Assembly: GCA_963741405.1 (NCBI GenBank)
Contig: CAVUHX010000039.1
Location: 558,001-622,000 of the forward strand
Origin: Roseiarcus sp963741405
GTDB taxonomy: Bacteria; Pseudomonadota; Alphaproteobacteria; Rhizobiales; Beijerinckiaceae
Reading direction: 5' to 3'
DNA: 64,000 nucleotides
Below, in pieces: positions 1 through 8,381 of the stretch. The translations under genes were made by a program, and so were the position numbers. The stretch's first letter is position 1. The number at the start of each line of letters is the position of its first letter. The notes beneath the pieces were generated by a model, which saw nothing but the letters and a program-made list of their open reading frames with translations, had not been told where the DNA came from and searched no databases.

Positions 1-1764
1 CCGATCGTCATGCCGTCGGCCGTGCCGAACCTGCTCGCCAACGGCTCGCAGGGCATCGCGGTCGGCATGGCGACCTCGATCCCGCCTCACAATATCGCCG
101 AGCTCTGCGACGCGGCGCTCACCCTGATCGCCCATCCCGAGGCTGGGACCGAGGCGCTGATGCAGTTCGTGCAGGGCCCCGACTTTCCGACCGGCGGGCT
201 CGTGACCGACGACAGGGCGTCGATCCTCGAAACCTACCGTACCGGCCGCGGCGCCTTCCGCCTGCGCTCTCGCTGGGTGAAGGAGGACACGGGCCGCGGC
301 GGCTGGACCGCGGTCGTCACCGAAATCCCTTACGGCGTGCCGAAGTCGCGCCTGATCGAGCAGATCGCCAATCTCATCAACGAGAAGAAGCTGCCGCTGC
401 TCGGCGACGTGCGCGACGAGTTGACCGAGGACGTGCGCATCGTGCTCGAGCCGAGAAGCCGGACGGTCGAGCCGGCCACCCTGATGGAGTCGCTGTTCCG
501 CTCGACCGAGCTCGAGGCGCGCATCTCGGTGAACATGAACGTGCTGGTCGACGGGGTGACGCCGCGGGTCGTCTCGCTGCGCGAAGCCCTTCAACAGTGG
601 CTCGACCACCGCCGGGTCGTCCTCGTCCGCCGCTCGCGCCATCGCCTCGCGGCGATCGACAAGCGGCTCGAGCTGCTGGCCGGGATGATCGTCGTCTTTC
701 TCAATCTCGACGAGGTGATCCGCATTGTCCGCGAGGAGGACGATCCCAAGGAAGCGCTGAAGGCCCGCTTCGGCCTCAGCGAGCCGCAGGTCGTCTATGT
801 CCTCGACACACGCCTGAGGAGTCTGCGCCGTCTCGAGGAGATGGCCCTGCGCAAGGAGCAGGAAGACCTCAGCAAGGAGAAGGCGTCGATCGAGGCGCTG
901 CTCGGCAGCGACCGGAGACAGTGGCAGATCATCGCCGTCGAGGTCCGCGACCTCAGGAAGAGGTTCGGGCCCGAAACCAGGCTCGGCCGCAGGCGCACCG
1001 GCTTCGAGGCGGCGCCCGACGTCGTGGCCGAACTCGCCGAGGCGATGATCGACCGGGAGCCCCTGACCGTCGTCGTGTCGCAGAAGGGCTGGATCCGCGC
1101 GCTCAAAGGCCAGGTCGCCGATCTCTCGACAGCGACTTTCAAGGGCGACGACGCGCTCCAGACATCGTTCTTCACCGAGACGACGTCGAAAATCCTGGTG
1201 CTGGCGAGCGACGGCAAGGTCTTCACGCTCGACGCCGCCAAGCTTCCCGGCGGGCGCGGGCAGGGCGAGCCGATCCGCCTGATGGCCGACATCGACGAAG
1301 GCGCCGCCATCGTCGCCGTCTGGGCCTACGCGCCGGGGGTTCGACGGCTGATCGTCGCCTCCGACGGCAACGGCTTCCTGGTCGCGGAGGACGATCTTCT
1401 TTCCTCGACCCGCAAGGGGAGGGCGGTCTTGAACGTCAGCGGCGAGGTGACCGCGGCGCTGATCGTCCAGGCCGACGGCGACCACGTCGCGGTGATCGGG
1501 CAGAATTGCAAGCTTCTGGTGTTCCCGGCCGATCAATTGGCCACCATGGCGCGCGGCAAGGGCACGAGGCTTCAGCGCTACAAGGGTGGCGGCGTCAGCG
1601 ACGCCAGAGTCTTCTTCGTCGCCGACGGCCTCACCTGGCGCGATTCCGCCGGCCGCACCTTTACCGTCGCCATGCCCGAGCTCAAGGAGTGGATCGGAAA
1701 TCGCGCCGAGGCCGGCCGCCTGCCGCCGAAGGGCTTTCCGAAGACCAACCGGTTTGAGGGGTAG
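1..1764 (+). CDS. parC: DNA topoisomerase IV subunit A, 5'-truncated by window edge
   Basis: This is the C-terminal part of the ParC/GyrA family, the DNA-breaking subunit of the type IIA topoisomerase that decatenates chromosomes with ParE. The frame is open from base 1, so the start and the catalytic tyrosine region lie outside the window. Visible are the family segment around SGIAVGMATSIPPHN-type residues (here SQGIAVGMATSIPPHN), the coiled-coil tower region and the C-terminal beta-pinwheel blades. The tail GFPKTNRFEG is typical of alphaproteobacterial ParC rather than GyrA, which carries a longer C-terminal domain with a GyrA box that I do not see. It is the only rightward gene before the leftward bch operon. 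Confidence 0.93.
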   Translation, partial: PIVMPSAVPNLLANGSQGIAVGMATSIPPHNIAELCDAALTLIAHPEAGTEALMQFVQGPDFPTGGLVTDDRASILETYRTGRGAFRLRSRWVKEDTGRGGWTAVVTEIPYGVPKSRLIEQIANLINEKKLPLLGDVRDELTEDVRIVLEPRSRTVEPATLMESLFRSTELEARISVNMNVLVDGVTPRVVSLREALQQWLDHRRVVLVRRSRHRLAAIDKRLELLAGMIVVFLNLDEVIRIVREEDDPKEALKARFGLSEPQVVYVLDTRLRSLRRLEEMALRKEQEDLSKEKASIEALLGSDRRQWQIIAVEVRDLRKRFGPETRLGRRRTGFEAAPDVVAELAEAMIDREPLTVVVSQKGWIRALKGQVADLSTATFKGDDALQTSFFTETTSKILVLASDGKVFTLDAAKLPGGRGQGEPIRLMADIDEGAAIVAVWAYAPGVRRLIVASDGNGFLVAEDDLLSSTRKGRAVLNVSGEVTAALIVQADGDHVAVIGQNCKLLVFPADQLATMARGKGTRLQRYKGGGVSDARVFFVADGLTWRDSAGRTFTVAMPELKEWIGNRAEAGRLPPKGFPKTNRFEG

Positions 1765-2195
1765 GGGTTGGGGGGCCGGCGGCGGTCGCTCGTGCCCGAC
1801 AGCAGGATTTCCGGTCGGGCGCCGCAGGCCTACCGAGGTCCAACCCGACGCTTCCGACCGTTGGTTTCGAAAAATCCGCCCTTCATCCAGTTTGTCAACA
1901 GACGGCCGTAACCTTTCGAGGATAGCGTGGCAAGTTCTCCGGCCGCTTGCGGCGAGGCCTGTTCGGGCCCGGAGCAAGGAGGTATTCTTCCTGTTATTCC
2001 TGTGTGCAACTGGCGGGTTGCTGGTTCAAGAGTTTATGAAGTTATTGTATGTATCTGAAAAAATTGTGTTTTATTACTGGAGCCGCGCGTCGGATGACAG
2101 AGAGGAAGAGAAGCGCCCGACGCTCGCGGGATTTCGGATTCGCCGTCGAGCTTCAGCCGGAATGACCGCGGTTGCACCCTGGTCGCACACCGATT
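1765..2195. other. intergenic stretch between parC and bchO, no gene seen
   Basis: About 430 bp lie between two genes that converge (parC rightward, bchO leftward). The middle (about 2030-2090) is clearly more AT-rich than its flanks. No reading frame here resembles a protein I recognise. No convincing hairpin followed by a T run was found, so termination of either gene is not explained by a simple intrinsic terminator. Confidence 0.5.
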
Positions 2196-3098
2196 TCAAC
2201 GATCCCTGAGAATTCCCAGTCGGGTCGCCTGTTCGAAGATCAGCTCGCAGACGCAGTCGGGACGCTCCTCGTGAGCGAGGTGTCCGGCCCCGGGGATGGC
2301 GGCCAGAACCGCTCCGGGGACTTCGGCGGCGACAGTTCCGGCGGATGATGGCGGGACCGCCTTGTCGTTCTCACCCACGATCAGGAGCATCTTCGCGTTC
2401 ATGAGGGGCAGGCGCCTGCGTAGGTCGGTCAGGTCCCAGTTGGCCATCATGCCGAGCGCGCCGGCCACATGAGCGGGGTTGCCCAGCAGCCGGGCGTAAA
2501 GCTCTATCCCCCTGCGGCTGATTTTCGATCCCGTTCCTTTGAGGACATTGGCGACCGATCGCTCGTCCGCCGCCCAGGCGAAGACCCGCGGCGCCAAGGG
2601 ATTGAGAAACAGGAGTTTGGCTATGGTCGGGAACATCAGCCCCGCCATGCCCTCGAACGGGAGAAACGCGCCATTCAGGCTGACGAGGAGCTTCGGCGCA
2701 ATTGTCTCGTCGAGACAGAGTCGGGCGAGAATCGCCGCGCCTGCCGAGTGTCCGATCACAACCGCGGGATGGCAGCCGAGCGCCTCGATCAGCGTTCCGA
2801 CGGCCTTCGACATTCCGTGCAGGGAGAGGTCGGGACGCCGTCTGGCGCTGGTGAACGCGTGCCCGGGCAGGTCGGGCGCGATCACCCGAAACCGCCGGGC
2901 GAGCAGCGGCGCCAGCGCCTCCCACGAGTGGGTCGAAGCGCCTGTGCCATGCAGCAGGAACAGTTCGGGCCCCGCGCCGATCTTCTGGACGTGCCACCGG
3001 AAGCCGGCCGCCTCGAGGAATTCGCTCGCCTCGCGGTTCGGCCAGTCCGCCCCGTCCTTTCCGAAGATCAGCCGGTCATGACGCCAGAGCGAAATCAC
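2196..3098 (-). CDS. bchO: BchO-type alpha/beta hydrolase, magnesium chelatase accessory protein
   Basis: The product is a 300-aa alpha/beta-hydrolase fold protein. The N-terminal segment LFLLHGTGASTHSW carries the oxyanion-side HG motif, GHSAGA supplies the nucleophile serine elbow, and GAGHLAHEERP supplies the C-terminal histidine. Its position directly behind bchD and bchI identifies it as BchO, the accessory protein encoded with Mg-chelatase subunits in purple bacteria; its biochemical role is still poorly defined. Translation probably starts at GTG, five bases after the bchD stop codon, which indicates translational coupling. It is the last gene of the leftward bchIDO operon. Confidence 0.88.
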   Translation of the reverse strand: MISLWRHDRLIFGKDGADWPNREASEFLEAAGFRWHVQKIGAGPELFLLHGTGASTHSWEALAPLLARRFRVIAPDLPGHAFTSARRRPDLSLHGMSKAVGTLIEALGCHPAVVIGHSAGAAILARLCLDETIAPKLLVSLNGAFLPFEGMAGLMFPTIAKLLFLNPLAPRVFAWAADERSVANVLKGTGSKISRRGIELYARLLGNPAHVAGALGMMANWDLTDLRRRLPLMNAKMLLIVGENDKAVPPSSAGTVAAEVPGAVLAAIPGAGHLAHEERPDCVCELIFEQATRLGILRDR

Positions 3099-3102
3099 TT
3101 GC

Positions 3103-4872
3103 TCACGTCCCCGACGCGGACCGTACCGCCTCGTTGATCAGCGCAGCGTTGGCGACCGGCAATTTGACGTATCGGGCCCCCATCGCCTCGGCGATGCTCA
3201 GGGCCGATGAGGCTTCGCCACGCCGCGAGGGCGGCGAGGTGTCGATCGCCAGCGCCGCAATTCCCGCCGCTCCCAGCCGGCGTCCAGCATCCAGCGCATC
3301 CTCCATCGCTCGCGCGCGACCGCCCTTGCCGTCGCGGCCGACATTCGCCCGGCCGTCGGTCATCAGGACCAGAAACGCAGACTGGCCCTTGCGCCGGACT
3401 TGATCGGCAAGCAGCGCCCCGGCGTCAATTCCGCTCGCAAGCGGCGTTCCTCCGCCGCCCGGCAGCCCGGCGAGACTGGGCTTCGCCCGCGCCGTCGATC
3501 GTGTCGGCGGCAGGATGATCTCAGCGCCCTCTCCACGAAACGCGACCAGCGCGACGCTGTCGCGCCTCACGTAGCAATCGGCGAGCAGGAGTTCGACCGC
3601 GCCCTTCACTTCGGCCAGCCGGTGAAAGGCGGCGGATCCCGACGCGTCGATGACGAAGATGGTCGTCGCGCCGCGCCGCTGGCGATAACGGACGATGCGC
3701 AGGCCTTCGGGACGGACGAGAATCCTCTGCGGGCCGGCTTGCGAAGCCTCTCGGCGCCGCAGCGGCTGCCAGGGCGCTGCGGCGCGCAAGGTCGAGACGA
3801 GACTCAGGCGCCCCTCGCGCGGCGTTCCGGGGCGAGCGCCGATGGGCCGGCCGCGGCGCGACGACGCCTGAAAGGCGCCCGCCTTTCCGTCTCCGGTGGA
3901 TCGAGTCCGAAGGGCTTGCCCGGCGGCGATCCGCGCCAGCAACTCTGCGGGGATTGCGGCCCGGGACGCGGCGAGGACCACATCCTCCAGCCTGTCCGCC
4001 TCCCGATCGGCGTTCGAATCCCGCGGTTCGCGGTCATTGTCGGAGTCGGTTTCGGGCGGCGGTTCCGCATTCTCGTCCGGTTCGGCGGATGGAAGCCGGG
4101 TGGCGCGCGGCGCAAGGCAAAGGATCGCGGACAGCGAGACATCGCGGTCCACCACCTGTGTGCGCCCTTCGAGCGCGCAGAGCGCGCGCGCCATCCGCAG
4201 AGCGAGCATCGGCGGCCTGAGCGAGGCGATCCCGAGTTCGGCGGCGACCCCGACCAAAGCCTCGGTGGCCGTGGGTGAGGCCGTGACGCGCGGCAGGAGG
4301 GCGCGCGCCGACTCAAAATCCGTTTCCGACCAGGGCAGGGGCTCAATGTCCCGCCGGCCGATGGCGCCGAGGCCGACCATCGGGCCGCAGCGGTCGAGGA
4401 GCGCCCCCGGCGGCCTCTCGTCCTCGCCGAGGCCTTCGTCGAGCGCGACGACGCCGACTCGCGCCGACAGCCTGAGGGCGAAACCGTCGCGTTCGAGCGT
4501 GACGCTCTCCGTATCGAGCGCTGCCGCCAGGCGCGCCGCGGCGCCGGGCGAGATTCGTTCGGCCATCGCAAGGACAAGCACGCCGCCGTCCGCCTGGGCG
4601 AGAACCCCCGTCTCGGCGACCGGCCGACCGGCCTTCAAGGTAGCGGCGATGTCGAGGTCGCCAAGCAGCCGGTCGTCGGTGATCCCGGCGGGGATCCGCC
4701 GCATCGGCGCCCGTGGAGCGAGCGCCGCGCGCAGTTGCTGAAGCCAAGCGTCAAGGACCGGGCCCGGTCCGGCTCTCGCTACGATTCCGGCGCCGTCCGG
4801 GTCAAGCGCAAACGCCGCCGCCGCGAGAATGGCGCGACGCCATGCCGTTCCGCTCTCGTCCCCGTCCGTCAT
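3103..4872 (-). CDS. bchD: magnesium chelatase subunit D
   Basis: BchD is the platform subunit of Mg-chelatase, which inserts Mg2+ into protoporphyrin IX at the first committed step of bacteriochlorophyll synthesis together with BchI and BchH. The 589-aa product shows the expected order. A degenerate AAA+-like N-terminal half without an intact Walker A comes first. Next is an acidic, Asp/Glu-rich linker (around residues 265-300), and last a C-terminal von Willebrand A domain with the MIDAS sequence DASGS. The start codon overlaps the bchI stop by 4 bp (ATGA), so the two are translationally coupled. The length is ordinary for the family. BchH is not encoded in this window. Confidence 0.95.
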   Translation of the reverse strand: MTDGDESGTAWRRAILAAAAFALDPDGAGIVARAGPGPVLDAWLQQLRAALAPRAPMRRIPAGITDDRLLGDLDIAATLKAGRPVAETGVLAQADGGVLVLAMAERISPGAAARLAAALDTESVTLERDGFALRLSARVGVVALDEGLGEDERPPGALLDRCGPMVGLGAIGRRDIEPLPWSETDFESARALLPRVTASPTATEALVGVAAELGIASLRPPMLALRMARALCALEGRTQVVDRDVSLSAILCLAPRATRLPSAEPDENAEPPPETDSDNDREPRDSNADREADRLEDVVLAASRAAIPAELLARIAAGQALRTRSTGDGKAGAFQASSRRGRPIGARPGTPREGRLSLVSTLRAAAPWQPLRRREASQAGPQRILVRPEGLRIVRYRQRRGATTIFVIDASGSAAFHRLAEVKGAVELLLADCYVRRDSVALVAFRGEGAEIILPPTRSTARAKPSLAGLPGGGGTPLASGIDAGALLADQVRRKGQSAFLVLMTDGRANVGRDGKGGRARAMEDALDAGRRLGAAGIAALAIDTSPPSRRGEASSALSIAEAMGARYVKLPVANAALINEAVRSASGT

Positions 4873-5906
4873 CCGTCGAAGGTCTCCTCGAGCGCTCGCT
4901 GCACCCGCACGGCCGAGCCGGCGTCATCAAGCGGATTTCTCCGCAGTCTGTGGCTCAGCGCCATCGGCGCGACGCGCCGCAACTGGGCGTCCCCGACAAC
5001 GGCTTCCCCGTTGAGGCTTGCGAGCGCGCGGGCCGCGCGAATGAGGGTCAGTTCGCCGCGCAGTCCGTCCGTTCCAAGGGCGAGACAAAGTCGGGTGGCG
5101 CGCTCGATCGCGGTGTCCGGCGTTGCGACCGACACCAGGTTTTCGCGCGCGACAACAATCCGCTTTCTCAGTTTGCGTTCCTCGGCCGACCATTTCTTCA
5201 GGAACGCCTCCGGATCCCGCTCGTATGCGTCCCGGCGCTTCACGACCTCGATCCGGCTCGCAAGGTCGGACGGCGTCTTGACTTCGATCGCGAGACCGAA
5301 CCGGTCGAGAAGCTGCGGTCTCAGTTCGCCCTCTTCCGGGTTGCCGCTGCCGATCAGGACGAAACGTGCCGGATGGCGTACGCTGAGGCCCTCCCGCTCG
5401 ACGACGTTGACGCCCGACGCCGCGACGTCCAGCAGGAGATCGACGAGGTGGTCTTCGAGCAAATTGACTTCGTCGATATAGAGAAACCCGCGGTTGGCCT
5501 GGGCGAGCAGTCCCGGTTCGAAGACCTTTTCGCCGTTCGTGAGGGCGTGCTCGAGATTGAGGGCTCCGACGACGCGATCTTCCGTGGCGCCGAGCGGCAG
5601 GTCGACCACCGGGACGGGCCGGGAAATGGACTTCGGCGCCTTGCGGCCCGGCGCGGCGCATTGCGCACAAAGGCCGGCCGGCGACGAGGGATCGCAATGG
5701 TAGGGACAGCCGACGATCGCGCGCATCTCGGGCAAGAGCACCGCGAGCGCCCGAACCACAGTCGACTTGCCCGTTCCCCGATCCCCAAACGCCAGAACGC
5801 CGCCGACCGTCGGATCGACGGCTGCGATCAGGACGGCCAGTTTCATGTCCTCCTGACCGACGATTGCGGAATACGGGAAGGGGCTTGGCCATCTGAAACT
5901 ACCCAC
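4869..5906 (-). CDS. bchI: magnesium chelatase ATPase subunit I
   Basis: BchI is the AAA+ motor subunit of Mg-chelatase and forms a two-tier ring with BchD. The 345-aa protein has the family start (PFPYSAIVGQEDMKLA), a Walker A GDRGTGKST at residues 41-49, a Walker B FLYIDEVNLL and the sensor-1 region GSGNPEEGELRPQLLDRF. Four cysteines in the insertion after Walker A (CPYHC...CAQC) are usual for bacterial BchI. The frame opens with GTG at 5906 and lacks a strong Shine-Dalgarno sequence, so the exact start is uncertain by a few codons. Two PpsR/CrtJ-like sites lie 53-115 bp upstream and suggest oxygen- or light-dependent repression of the operon. Confidence 0.95.
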   Translation of the reverse strand: MGSFRWPSPFPYSAIVGQEDMKLAVLIAAVDPTVGGVLAFGDRGTGKSTVVRALAVLLPEMRAIVGCPYHCDPSSPAGLCAQCAAPGRKAPKSISRPVPVVDLPLGATEDRVVGALNLEHALTNGEKVFEPGLLAQANRGFLYIDEVNLLEDHLVDLLLDVAASGVNVVEREGLSVRHPARFVLIGSGNPEEGELRPQLLDRFGLAIEVKTPSDLASRIEVVKRRDAYERDPEAFLKKWSAEERKLRKRIVVARENLVSVATPDTAIERATRLCLALGTDGLRGELTLIRAARALASLNGEAVVGDAQLRRVAPMALSHRLRRNPLDDAGSAVRVQRALEETFDG

Positions 5907-5958
5907 AGGCGCGCACTGGGACCCGCGTCAAAACGGCAAGCGCGAACGGACCTCGATG

Positions 5959-5976
5959 TGTCGTACCTGTGGAACA
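5959..5976. promoter_or_regulatory. putative PpsR/CrtJ operator, site 1 (TGT-N12-ACA)
   Basis: The sequence reads TGT, twelve bases, ACA exactly, matching the consensus for the PpsR/CrtJ repressor of photosynthesis genes in purple bacteria. It sits 53 bp upstream of the bchI start. No ppsR gene is in the window. A single match could occur by chance; the second site nearby raises the likelihood. Confidence 0.6.
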
Positions 5977-6003
5977 CTTTGCCACGATTATGTCAACGAA
6001 ACT

Positions 6004-6021
6004 TGTCAGAAATTCCAGACA
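6004..6021. promoter_or_regulatory. putative PpsR/CrtJ operator, site 2 (TGT-N12-ACA)
   Basis: This is a second exact TGT-N12-ACA. Here the dyad is extended by one further base on each side plus an inner C/G pair (TTGTC...GACAA). Its centre lies 45 bp from the centre of site 1, about four helical turns. PpsR and CrtJ are known to bind such paired palindromes cooperatively. Both sites lie between bchI and the divergent DUF763 gene. Confidence 0.65.
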
Positions 6022-6214
6022 AAAGTGTAAAATCCAGCCCCAAAGGAGGACCGCCGCTCGGGTGGACCCGCTCTTGAGGGAACGATCCGGTCCGACAACC
6101 CGTTCTCCGAACTCAGCTCCTTTTGGACGGTTGCGGGGAGGCCTATATTCAGGGCATGATTCCAACTCCGCAGCGTCGAAGCGCGCCCAGGGTCCTACGC
6201 GAGCGACCGGGCTG

Positions 6215-7489
6215 ATGGCTCGCCGTTCGGGCAGCGCCGACCTTCCGCTGCACGGTGGCCGCGTGCCGCGGTGGCTCGGCGAGCGTATGACCCGCCTCGG
6301 CGCTGTGATCGCCGAGGCGATCGCGCTCGAATACGGGCGGGACGAGTTTTTGCGTCGCCTCGCCCATCCGTTCTGGTTCCAGTCCTTCGGCTCGGTGATG
6401 GGCATGGACTGGCACTCGTCCGGCGTCACGACATCGGTCATCGGCGCGCTGAAGCGGGGGCTCGAGCCGCTGTCGGGCGAACTCGGCCTGCATGTGTGCG
6501 GCGGCCGGGGGGCGCATTCGCGGCAGACGCCGCAGGAACTTGTCGCAATCGGGGACCGGGTCGGCTTCGACGGCGAAAAGCTCGCGACCGCCAGCCGCCT
6601 CGTCGCCAAGGTCGACAGCGCCGCGGTCCAGGACGGGTTCGACCTATATCTGCATGGATTCATCGTCGCCGACGACGGCCGCTGGGTGGTCGTCCAGCAG
6701 GGCATGAACGGCGAGCGCCGCCAGGCGCGGCGCTACCACTGGCTTTCGGAAGGGCTGAAGAGCTTCGTCGAGGAGCCGCACGCCGCCATCGACGGGATCG
6801 ACCAGGGCGTGATCGTCAACCTGACCGACGCGCGCGCCGACGCCTCCCGCCGGCGGCAGATCGACCTGCTCGGCGACCTCGGGCCGGACGGAATCGAACG
6901 TGAGCTGGTCAGGCTCGAGGCCCCTGCGGCAAGGCCGGCCGAGCCGCCGCTGCAGCCGTTCCTGCCGCATCTCGTCATGCCGGCGCGCCACAACGTGCGG
7001 CCCGAGGACATCGTCGTTCGCCGCCTGCACGCCAACCTGGCGGCGGCCGCCGATCGCGGCCCGAAGGACTTCGCCGAGCTCCTGCTCGTGCCGGGGGTCG
7101 GCGCACGCACGGTGCGGGCTTTGGCGCAGATTGCCGAAGTCATCCATGGCGCGCCGTACCGGTTCAGCGATCCGGCGCGGTTCTCGATCGCCCACGGCGG
7201 CAAGGACCGCCATCCCTATCCCGTGCCGCTGAAAGTCTACGACCGCACGATCGAGGTGATGAAGGCTGCGGTCGTCAAGGCGAAGCTCGGCCAGTCGGAG
7301 GAACTGGCCGCGATCCGGCGGCTGGACGACCAGGCGCGCCGGCTCGAGGCCAGGGCCCGCGGGCCGTCGGTCGAGGCTCTGTTGGCTGAGGAACGGGCGC
7401 GCTCGCACGCGTACGGCGGCATGAGCGTGTTCGGGCCGGAGCCCGGGCCCGAACCGAGCGCCGCGCGACCCGCTGACGCAGGAGGCTGA
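6215..7489 (+). CDS. DUF763 domain-containing protein
   Basis: The 424-aa product matches the DUF763 family of uncharacterised proteins. Recognisable blocks are the N-terminal LPLHGGRVPRWLGERM, the region HPFWFQSFGSVMGMDWHSSG, the GGRGAHSRQTPQEL segment, and the late GVGARTVRALAQIAEVIHG, which resembles a helix-hairpin-helix turn. The ATG at 6215 is chosen because family similarity begins there; the frame is open further upstream without similarity. A TATATT-like -10 element lies about 70 bp upstream. The function is unknown; the HhH-like segment hints at nucleic-acid binding (inference). It is transcribed divergently from bchIDO. Confidence 0.85.
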   Translation: MARRSGSADLPLHGGRVPRWLGERMTRLGAVIAEAIALEYGRDEFLRRLAHPFWFQSFGSVMGMDWHSSGVTTSVIGALKRGLEPLSGELGLHVCGGRGAHSRQTPQELVAIGDRVGFDGEKLATASRLVAKVDSAAVQDGFDLYLHGFIVADDGRWVVVQQGMNGERRQARRYHWLSEGLKSFVEEPHAAIDGIDQGVIVNLTDARADASRRRQIDLLGDLGPDGIERELVRLEAPAARPAEPPLQPFLPHLVMPARHNVRPEDIVVRRLHANLAAAADRGPKDFAELLLVPGVGARTVRALAQIAEVIHGAPYRFSDPARFSIAHGGKDRHPYPVPLKVYDRTIEVMKAAVVKAKLGQSEELAAIRRLDDQARRLEARARGPSVEALLAEERARSHAYGGMSVFGPEPGPEPSAARPADAGG

Positions 7490-7696
7490 TCAGTCGGCCG
7501 AAAGCGCCGTCCTGCTCCCTCCCGGTCCTGCCGTGTGCCCCGAGGCCGAGACTGGCGAGGCCGAGCAGCATCATCGCCCTTGCCGAAAGCTGAGAAGAGC
7601 AGGTCTCCTTGTTTCTCCCTGGGAACAGATCCTATGCGGCGACGAGCGCTTTGAGTCCTATGATCGAAGCGTACAAACCCGAACAGAGGATCAACC

Positions 7697-8175
7697 ATGC
7701 TTGTTCAGCAGATTGCGCCCGTCGCCGGGCATGAGTTTGCGCCGATCTTCGTTGCATTGGAACTGAGCCGATCGAAGTGGCTTGTCGGGATCGGCACGTC
7801 GCAGAAGTGGCCGGTTCGCCGACATGAAGTGGATGGGGGCGACCTGGAAGGGCTTCTGGCGCTGTTGATGCGGGTGGCGGCGGTCGAAGAGCAGCGCGCC
7901 GGCGTTCCGGTCCGGGTCGATATCTGCTTTGAGGCCGGGCGCGACGACCACTGGCTGCATTGCGCGCTGAAAGTGGCGGGATGCGACGTCTACGAGATCG
8001 ATCCGGCGAGCGTGGCGGCTGACCGGCGAGCGCGGCGGGTGAAGTCGGACGGCGTGGACGTTGACAAGCTGGTGCGGACGCTTTCGCGTCTTGTGAGGGG
8101 CGAACGCGACGCCTGCCGGCGGTTGAGGTTCCGACCCTTGAGGAAGAGGACGCCAAGCGGCCGCATCGCGAATAG
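7697..8175 (+). pseudogene. IS110-family transposase, N-terminal fragment with frameshift
   Basis: The reading frame from 7697 gives the N-terminal DEDD RuvC-like half of an IS110-family transposase: FVALELSRSKWLVGI at the start, then FEAGRDDHWLHCAL, and ending with DGVDVDKLVRTLSRLVRGERDACR. Near 8115 the coding sense jumps to another frame (VEVPTLEEEDAKRPHRE) and ends at a stop at 8173-8175. About 160 residues remain of a family that normally runs 300-400 aa. The C-terminal Tnp20 domain with its catalytic serine is missing. The roughly 200 bp upstream are probably the element's non-coding end, where IS110 elements encode a bridge RNA, but I cannot confirm a structure. Confidence 0.82.
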
Positions 8176-8212
8176 GCCCCTGATAGCCCCTTGACAACGC
8201 CCGCCTCATATA

Positions 8213-8230
8213 AGGGATTTGGAAATCCCT
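8213..8230. repeat. perfect dyad AGGGATTT-GG-AAATCCCT
   Basis: Eight bases, a two-base centre and their exact complement form a dyad just downstream of the IS110 fragment and upstream (in the convergent sense) of the cyclase stop. It could be part of an IS terminus, a small hairpin or an operator. Nothing in the sequence decides between these. Confidence 0.4.
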
Positions 8231-8381
8231 GTTCGGCGGACAACAAGGACAAGGCGGTGCCTGATAGACGTCCCGGCGGGATCTGCCTTTCGCTATGGGC
8301 GCCCGGCGGGGTCGTCGATGCCGCCGGCGTGCTCGCCCCGAGCGCGCACTGCCTGACCGAGCCAACGCTATTCAATCTGCC

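Noticed and set aside
597..1757. Long Arg/Pro-rich frame inside parC in a second reading frame
   Set aside because: It is a GC-driven shadow of parC; the parC frame has full family similarity and the alternative has none.
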